Notes under the pieces: generated by a model | Database searches by the model: none | What the model was told of the DNA's origin: nothing | What the model saw: the letters and a program-made list of their open reading frames with translations, nothing else | Part shown: in pieces, positions 20,811 through 24,362 of the stretch | Numbering within the stretch: position 1 is the stretch's first letter | Layout: each line of letters begins with the position of its first letter | From: a virus | Virus record (IMG/VR): IMGVR_UViG_3300009001_000093 | Location: 1-24,362 of that record | Strand: one strand, 5' to 3' | DNA length: 24,362 bases | Position numbers and translations under genes: made by a program

Positions 20811-21802
20811 CAATTTTCTCCAATATATTTATCCATCATACCTTTAAACAAATCATAATACTCATCCTGTGTAGGGAGTATTGATGTGTAATTTTTTCGT
20901 ATGTCGTTTAGTTGTGTGCCGTCTAGTGACAATATTTTTTCTCGCAAATCTTCATAACTAGAAACTCTTTGCCAGTCATCAATATTGTATGTATTGTTTA
21001 AGTCATAGTCACCCCACACAAAAGGAACTAGACCTACAGAAATTGATTCTGGGTATCTTGATGTTGTTGCTGTAGGATCAAGCCAATTGAAACACAAGGT
21101 ACACTTGGCACGTTCTATCATTGGATACAATACTTTCCACTCTTTGATCCATTTAGCATCTCGTTTGACACCAGAAGGAAACCCACCAACCAATACTGTT
21201 GATATATCTGGATCTCTATACAATTGTCTAATAGTTTTTTCTCTTTGATTTCTCTCAGAAGGTTTCATTCTACCCCAATAAGCAAAGTCTCTATCTTTGG
21301 GTGCACCCATCATCTGAGCCAGTGGATTCTTCAATGTCTGTATGAAATGATACTTCATGCCGTGTATGTTGGCAGGAAAATCAATCTCATCTATTGTATG
21401 AAAGTCACCAAGAGTCACATCTTTGAATGTGCCTTCACGATATAGTTGTTCGGTGTCACCACGATCTGATCGCCACATAATAACTTTCTTACCTTCCATA
21501 TGTGGTGTAAATTCTTTTACAAAGTTATTTGATGTTTCTAAATCTCTTGGGTCAATCTGTATCTCACCGTGATATCTAAACTCACTATCAGATGGTATCA
21601 CAACAACATCAGCATCTTTGAATACTTCTGGATTACGTTTAGGTCTTTGTCGTTTATCAAACGATAGATTATAAGAATCATATTCGTGTTGGGGATTCTC
21701 TTTTATCCAACGAACATACAATTCAAAGAAGGAATCCAATACAGTTTCCAACGGGCCCGTATAGGTCACGTTGCTACGAATTCTTGCACAAACTATTTTC
21801 AT
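20810..21802 (-). CDS. GT-B glycosyltransferase, T4 beta-glucosyltransferase-like
   Basis: A 330-residue protein from ATG 21802; a TTG at 21838 would add 12 residues, but MKIVCARI resembles the start of T4 beta-glucosyltransferase. By eye it follows that 351-residue enzyme: [19 protein letters not shown] (173-191) corresponds to the T4 segment with GGSFRSGQRES that binds UDP-glucose, and [15 protein letters not shown] (247-261) corresponds to TLRVWETMASDAVML. The spacing to the C-terminus is similar, with a final [19 protein letters not shown]. Its place next to uvsX matches beta-gt in T4. The T4 enzyme glucosylates hydroxymethylcytosine in phage DNA, but no gene 42 homologue is seen here, so the acceptor is uncertain. 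Other GT-B transferases cannot be excluded. Confidence 0.75.
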   Translation of the reverse strand: MKIVCARIRSNVTYTGPLETVLDSFFELYVRWIKENPQHEYDSYNLSFDKRQRPKRNPEVFKDADVVVIPSDSEFRYHGEIQIDPRDLETSNNFVKEFTPHMEGKKVIMWRSDRGDTEQLYREGTFKDVTLGDFHTIDEIDFPANIHGMKYHFIQTLKNPLAQMMGAPKDRDFAYWGRMKPSERNQREKTIRQLYRDPDISTVLVGGFPSGVKRDAKWIKEWKVLYPMIERAKCTLCFNWLDPTATTSRYPESISVGLVPFVWGDYDLNNTYNIDDWQRVSSYEDLREKILSLDGTQLNDIRKNYTSILPTQDEYYDLFKGMMDKYIGEN

Positions 21803-21821
21803 ACTATACAGCCTATCACAA

Positions 21822-22949
21822 TTATCTAATAATGTCAATACTATCTATGTTATCTTTTCGCCAAACTTCCAATTCGGTTCTGAGTCTACCTTCCGACTTT
21901 ATATTCTCGTAACGTTTACTTGCTTTCTTTTTCCACCAATTCACAATGTTACTCAACTCATACTTATCCCATTGGTCACTCTTTACCAACTTGTCTGTTT
22001 CTCGCAATATGTATTCTCGACTATTGGCATAGCCATAAGTGGACATATAGAATCGTTTTTGTGTTGTAACATTTTCAGTATCTTTTCTGAACTGTACAAA
22101 CTTCTCATGGGCTGCAGCATTATGTTGTTTCAAACTGTTACTGATAATTTGAATCATCTTGGTCTGTGTTTTGAGTTTGCGACTGCTGGCACCTTTATGC
22201 ACCAAAACACCATCATTCTTTTCTTCAAACCATTTTCTCATCTCATGGTACATATTATCAGCAAAGGTTAGAAAGAACTTTGATTCTGTATCGCCTTTGT
22301 AACGTAAGTATGGACGCATACCATCATACATAGACCCACCTTTGATGTTACCATACAGTGAGGTAGTTTCAAACATACAGAAAGGCCCACCATACTTTTG
22401 ATTTAGAAATCTGCGAACATCATGTGAACAACATATTGCTGCCATCAGTTTGCCACCTAGATAGTTAAACCCAAATGGTTGTGCCGGCACAATCACAAAC
22501 CCCATAATGGTGCCTCTGTTGAAGTGTTGCATCTCTTCCTTATTCTCTGTCTGTAGAGGACGACCTAACCATTCGTTTCTAGGTTTGGCGTTGATAAGAG
22601 GTGATGCCAGTTTGATGAACCCAACAATCTTACCTGAGTTCTTTTCCTGCACACATAGTTTACTATTCTTACCTGGCGGATCATCAGGTGAGAAACTAGC
22701 AGTCATCTCTAACAGGTTATCAAATGTCTCACCTGTTCGTTTGACTACCTCAAAGTCCATATCTTGCGGGTGTACATCAAAGTTCTGAAACAAATCATCT
22801 TCTGGGCCCAAACCAAATAGTGGTGTAGGCATCTCTTTGATACGGTCTATCTTACGACTTCGGAAGTAATCATCTATCCGTTTGAAGTCGGAAAAATAGT
22901 TTACAAGTTTCTCTGCTGCCCAATATGTATCTTTTTCATCAAGTATCAT
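21822..22949 (-). CDS. DruA/DUF4338-like protein
   Basis: A 375-residue protein. Its core (about residues 108-220) follows the DUF4338 pattern of the Druantia protein DruA: VGFIKLASP then RNEWLG (RDxWIG in the family), FVIVP (FLILP in the family), a small-residue helix YLGGKLMAA, and CMFETTSLYG (ETFVxxxxxG in the family) followed by YLRYKGDTE. The C-terminal 150 residues are basic and helical, which fits nucleic-acid binding. ATG 22949 overlaps the polymerase stop (ATGA). DruA belongs to an anti-phage defence system of bacteria; its biochemical role is not settled to my knowledge. Why a phage would place a relative between gp43 and a glucosyltransferase is open. The family call is by eye and needs a profile search. 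Confidence 0.62.
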   Translation of the reverse strand: MILDEKDTYWAAEKLVNYFSDFKRIDDYFRSRKIDRIKEMPTPLFGLGPEDDLFQNFDVHPQDMDFEVVKRTGETFDNLLEMTASFSPDDPPGKNSKLCVQEKNSGKIVGFIKLASPLINAKPRNEWLGRPLQTENKEEMQHFNRGTIMGFVIVPAQPFGFNYLGGKLMAAICCSHDVRRFLNQKYGGPFCMFETTSLYGNIKGGSMYDGMRPYLRYKGDTESKFFLTFADNMYHEMRKWFEEKNDGVLVHKGASSRKLKTQTKMIQIISNSLKQHNAAAHEKFVQFRKDTENVTTQKRFYMSTYGYANSREYILRETDKLVKSDQWDKYELSNIVNWWKKKASKRYENIKSEGRLRTELEVWRKDNIDSIDIIR

Positions 22950-24362
22950 CCGAACAAACTCTCTAGTGTTCTTCGTGTGCCATAACTTCTATCGACTTGC
23001 CAATCAATACATTCCATAATCATTTCGATTGGATCAACAAAAGACTTTGAAAATTGTTTGTCTCTGTCAATTTGTTCATGCAAATTAAACTCTTTAGGTA
23101 ACTCTGAGATAAAAGCAATCACATTAGACTGTAAAATGTTAGGTGTTTTAAGCAAAAGATATTTTAACTTCTCACCTTCTTGAATCAGTTGATACTTGTG
23201 AGTTAGTTTATGTTTCTTCAATAGATGATTATATATCAATGCACCTTTGATATGCATCGGTGTACCTTTCTTAAATATGCTCGACTTGTCTCCCCATTTT
23301 CTAAGACCATTTACTGATCTAGGAAATGCAGTTTCTTCTACAGGCAAATTCATAAAGTCTTTTCTGAAATCTTGAATAAATTTATTTACAGAACTTTCAT
23401 CTTCATTCACAATCACCTTCAAAGAATCTTTCATCTTTTGCCGGCAAGCGTATGGTGTTGATGATTTGACAGACTCAATACCCATAACTTTTAAATTAGG
23501 TTCACTATATCGAACACCCTCGTTGTCATGTACATTGAGAATATATCTTTTCTTGGCAGTCCAGATACCTTTATCAGCAATGACTTCTCGGCCCATCTCC
23601 ATCTTCTGGTCATAGGCGTGAACATAGTCAGCAAGTTCCTGATAGCACCCATTGATAAACGGTTGTAATTTTTCTTCGGCAACCTTATTCAGAAACTCAA
23701 TAGGATTCTTTGGGTTGACTTTATCAACCAACTCTTTGAATCTTACATAGATAGAATCTGTATCTGATGCCACAATGTAATCAATATTATCAGTTTTCAA
23801 TATATCATTTAGATATTTGTTTACTCTCGATTCAATCCAACGAATAGATAACTGACCAGATGTTGTAATGGCAGTTGCCATTCGTTCATCATAATAACGA
23901 AAATACTCATTACCCAAAGCACCATAAGCACTGTTTAGAGCAATCTTTCTAGCCATCTGAATGTTGTGATACGTTGATATTTGACTTAGGTACTTTCTAT
24001 CTTTAGTATCTTCATAGTTTTGTTTTGCCTCAAGCAGATAACCTTTAAACTTAGTTCGGTCAGTGTAATACTTCTCCATCAACTCAGGCAAGAAACCACG
24101 AATATCTGTTCTGAAACAAGCGCCGTTAGGCGTCACTGTGAGTTTTTCACCAAGAACATCCGTATTGACTTCTTTGTTTAACAGTCTGTCGATAGAAATA
24201 GAATCTGGAAACTGTTGTTTAATAAGAGTCTCTAGAGATATGTTGTATTGCATAATCAAATGCGGATACAAACTGTTTAAGTCAAACGACATAATCCATT
24301 CGTGTTGGCCGACTTGTGGTTCTTTCACATAGGCACCAACATACTTTGCACCTTTGGTGTGA
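22946..24362 (-). CDS. 43: Family B DNA polymerase gp43, 5' end beyond window
   Basis: The C-terminal 472 residues or so of a T4-type replicative polymerase. The reading frame stays open to the right edge (KYVGAYVKEPQVGQ), so the 3'-5' exonuclease domain and start lie outside. Visible motifs are A (MSFDLNSLYPHLIMQYNIS), B (KIALNSAYGALGN) and C (VASDTDSIYVRF), whose aspartates bind the two metals. The extreme C-terminus RRTLESLFG resembles the sliding-clamp-binding tail of T4/RB69 polymerases. The stop overlaps the DruA-like gene start. A GTG at 24328 is only an internal codon and not the true start. Confidence 0.97.
   Translation of the reverse strand, partial: HTKGAKYVGAYVKEPQVGQHEWIMSFDLNSLYPHLIMQYNISLETLIKQQFPDSISIDRLLNKEVNTDVLGEKLTVTPNGACFRTDIRGFLPELMEKYYTDRTKFKGYLLEAKQNYEDTKDRKYLSQISTYHNIQMARKIALNSAYGALGNEYFRYYDERMATAITTSGQLSIRWIESRVNKYLNDILKTDNIDYIVASDTDSIYVRFKELVDKVNPKNPIEFLNKVAEEKLQPFINGCYQELADYVHAYDQKMEMGREVIADKGIWTAKKRYILNVHDNEGVRYSEPNLKVMGIESVKSSTPYACRQKMKDSLKVIVNEDESSVNKFIQDFRKDFMNLPVEETAFPRSVNGLRKWGDKSSIFKKGTPMHIKGALIYNHLLKKHKLTHKYQLIQEGEKLKYLLLKTPNILQSNVIAFISELPKEFNLHEQIDRDKQFSKSFVDPIEMIMECIDWQVDRSYGTRRTLESLFG

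Noticed and set aside
20826-20833. GATAAATA octamer just before uvsX
   Set aside because: It is inside the last codons of the glycosyltransferase gene, and uvsX is a replication gene not expected to use a late promoter. Best treated as chance.
21803-21838. Longer TTG start for the glycosyltransferase
   Set aside because: The ATG at 21802 gives a start like that of T4 beta-glucosyltransferase and avoids overlap with the upstream gene.
21771-22271. 166-codon open frame on the plus strand
   Set aside because: Antisense to the DruA-like gene, with a Phe/Leu/Ile-rich product of no domain sense. The minus-strand genes here are well supported.
17577-24362. Host chromosome or prophage origin
   Set aside because: No integrase, attachment site, host metabolic operon or strand changes. 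gp43, UvsX and gp41 together indicate a lytic T4-like phage.
1-24362. CRISPR array, tRNA or insertion sequence
   Set aside because: No regularly spaced direct repeats, tRNA-like cloverleaf regions or transposase with flanking inverted repeats were seen, and nearly all bases are in coding regions.

Overview
The window reads as part of the genome of a T4-like marine myovirus of the SAR11-phage (pelagimyophage) or cyanophage kind. The evidence is a compact, low-GC sequence with every credible gene on the minus strand, start and stop codons that overlap or nearly touch, T4-type replication proteins (family B DNA polymerase gp43, UvsX recombinase, gp41 helicase), and many conserved proteins of marine T4-like phages. 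A SAR11-type host is an inference from base composition and gene content. No tRNA, rRNA, CRISPR array, insertion sequence or integrase was seen. The longest non-coding stretches are only about 70 bases (9838-9909 and 10498-10568), so no 300-base gap needs explaining.

Transcription runs right to left. (1) 24362-17577 is the replication block: gp43 (5' end beyond the window), a DruA/DUF4338-like protein, a glycosyltransferase resembling T4 beta-glucosyltransferase, UvsX, a 2-oxoglutarate/Fe(II) oxygenase, a small unknown protein and gp41. As I recall the T4 map (43, imm, 42, beta-gt, uvsX, 40, 41), the order is similar, with the DruA-like gene between the polymerase and the glycosyltransferase. 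(2) 17565-5436 holds virion or capsid-associated genes: two proteins with a nuclease-like D...SLK signature, a protein with KxDG and EGxV motifs like a nucleotidyltransferase or ligase, modular head-associated proteins, a nucleotidylyltransferase fusion, beta-rich surface proteins and several conserved unknowns. Three of these proteins begin with peptides very like the capsid targeting sequence of T4 internal proteins. (3) 5413-1679 is a lysis and envelope block: an i-spanin/o-spanin pair, a DUF1353 protein, a secreted protein of unknown activity, several one-helix membrane proteins (holin candidates), and a tiny SWIM-type zinc-binding protein. (4) 1701-1 is a curli (type VIII secretion) cluster: CsgF, CsgG and the start of a curlin-like secreted protein, translationally coupled.

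The two most interesting ideas are these. First, a phage-borne curli export unit follows the lysis genes, and its CsgG has altered pore-constriction residues. Second, a set of probable DNA- or RNA-processing proteins (ligase-like and nuclease-like) sits among structural genes, and some carry capsid-targeting-like N-termini, which suggests enzymes packaged in the head and injected with the DNA. A third observation concerns gene expression: two genes without a visible Shine-Dalgarno sequence have a T4-late-promoter-like octamer exactly 5 bases before their start codon, which predicts leaderless late transcripts.
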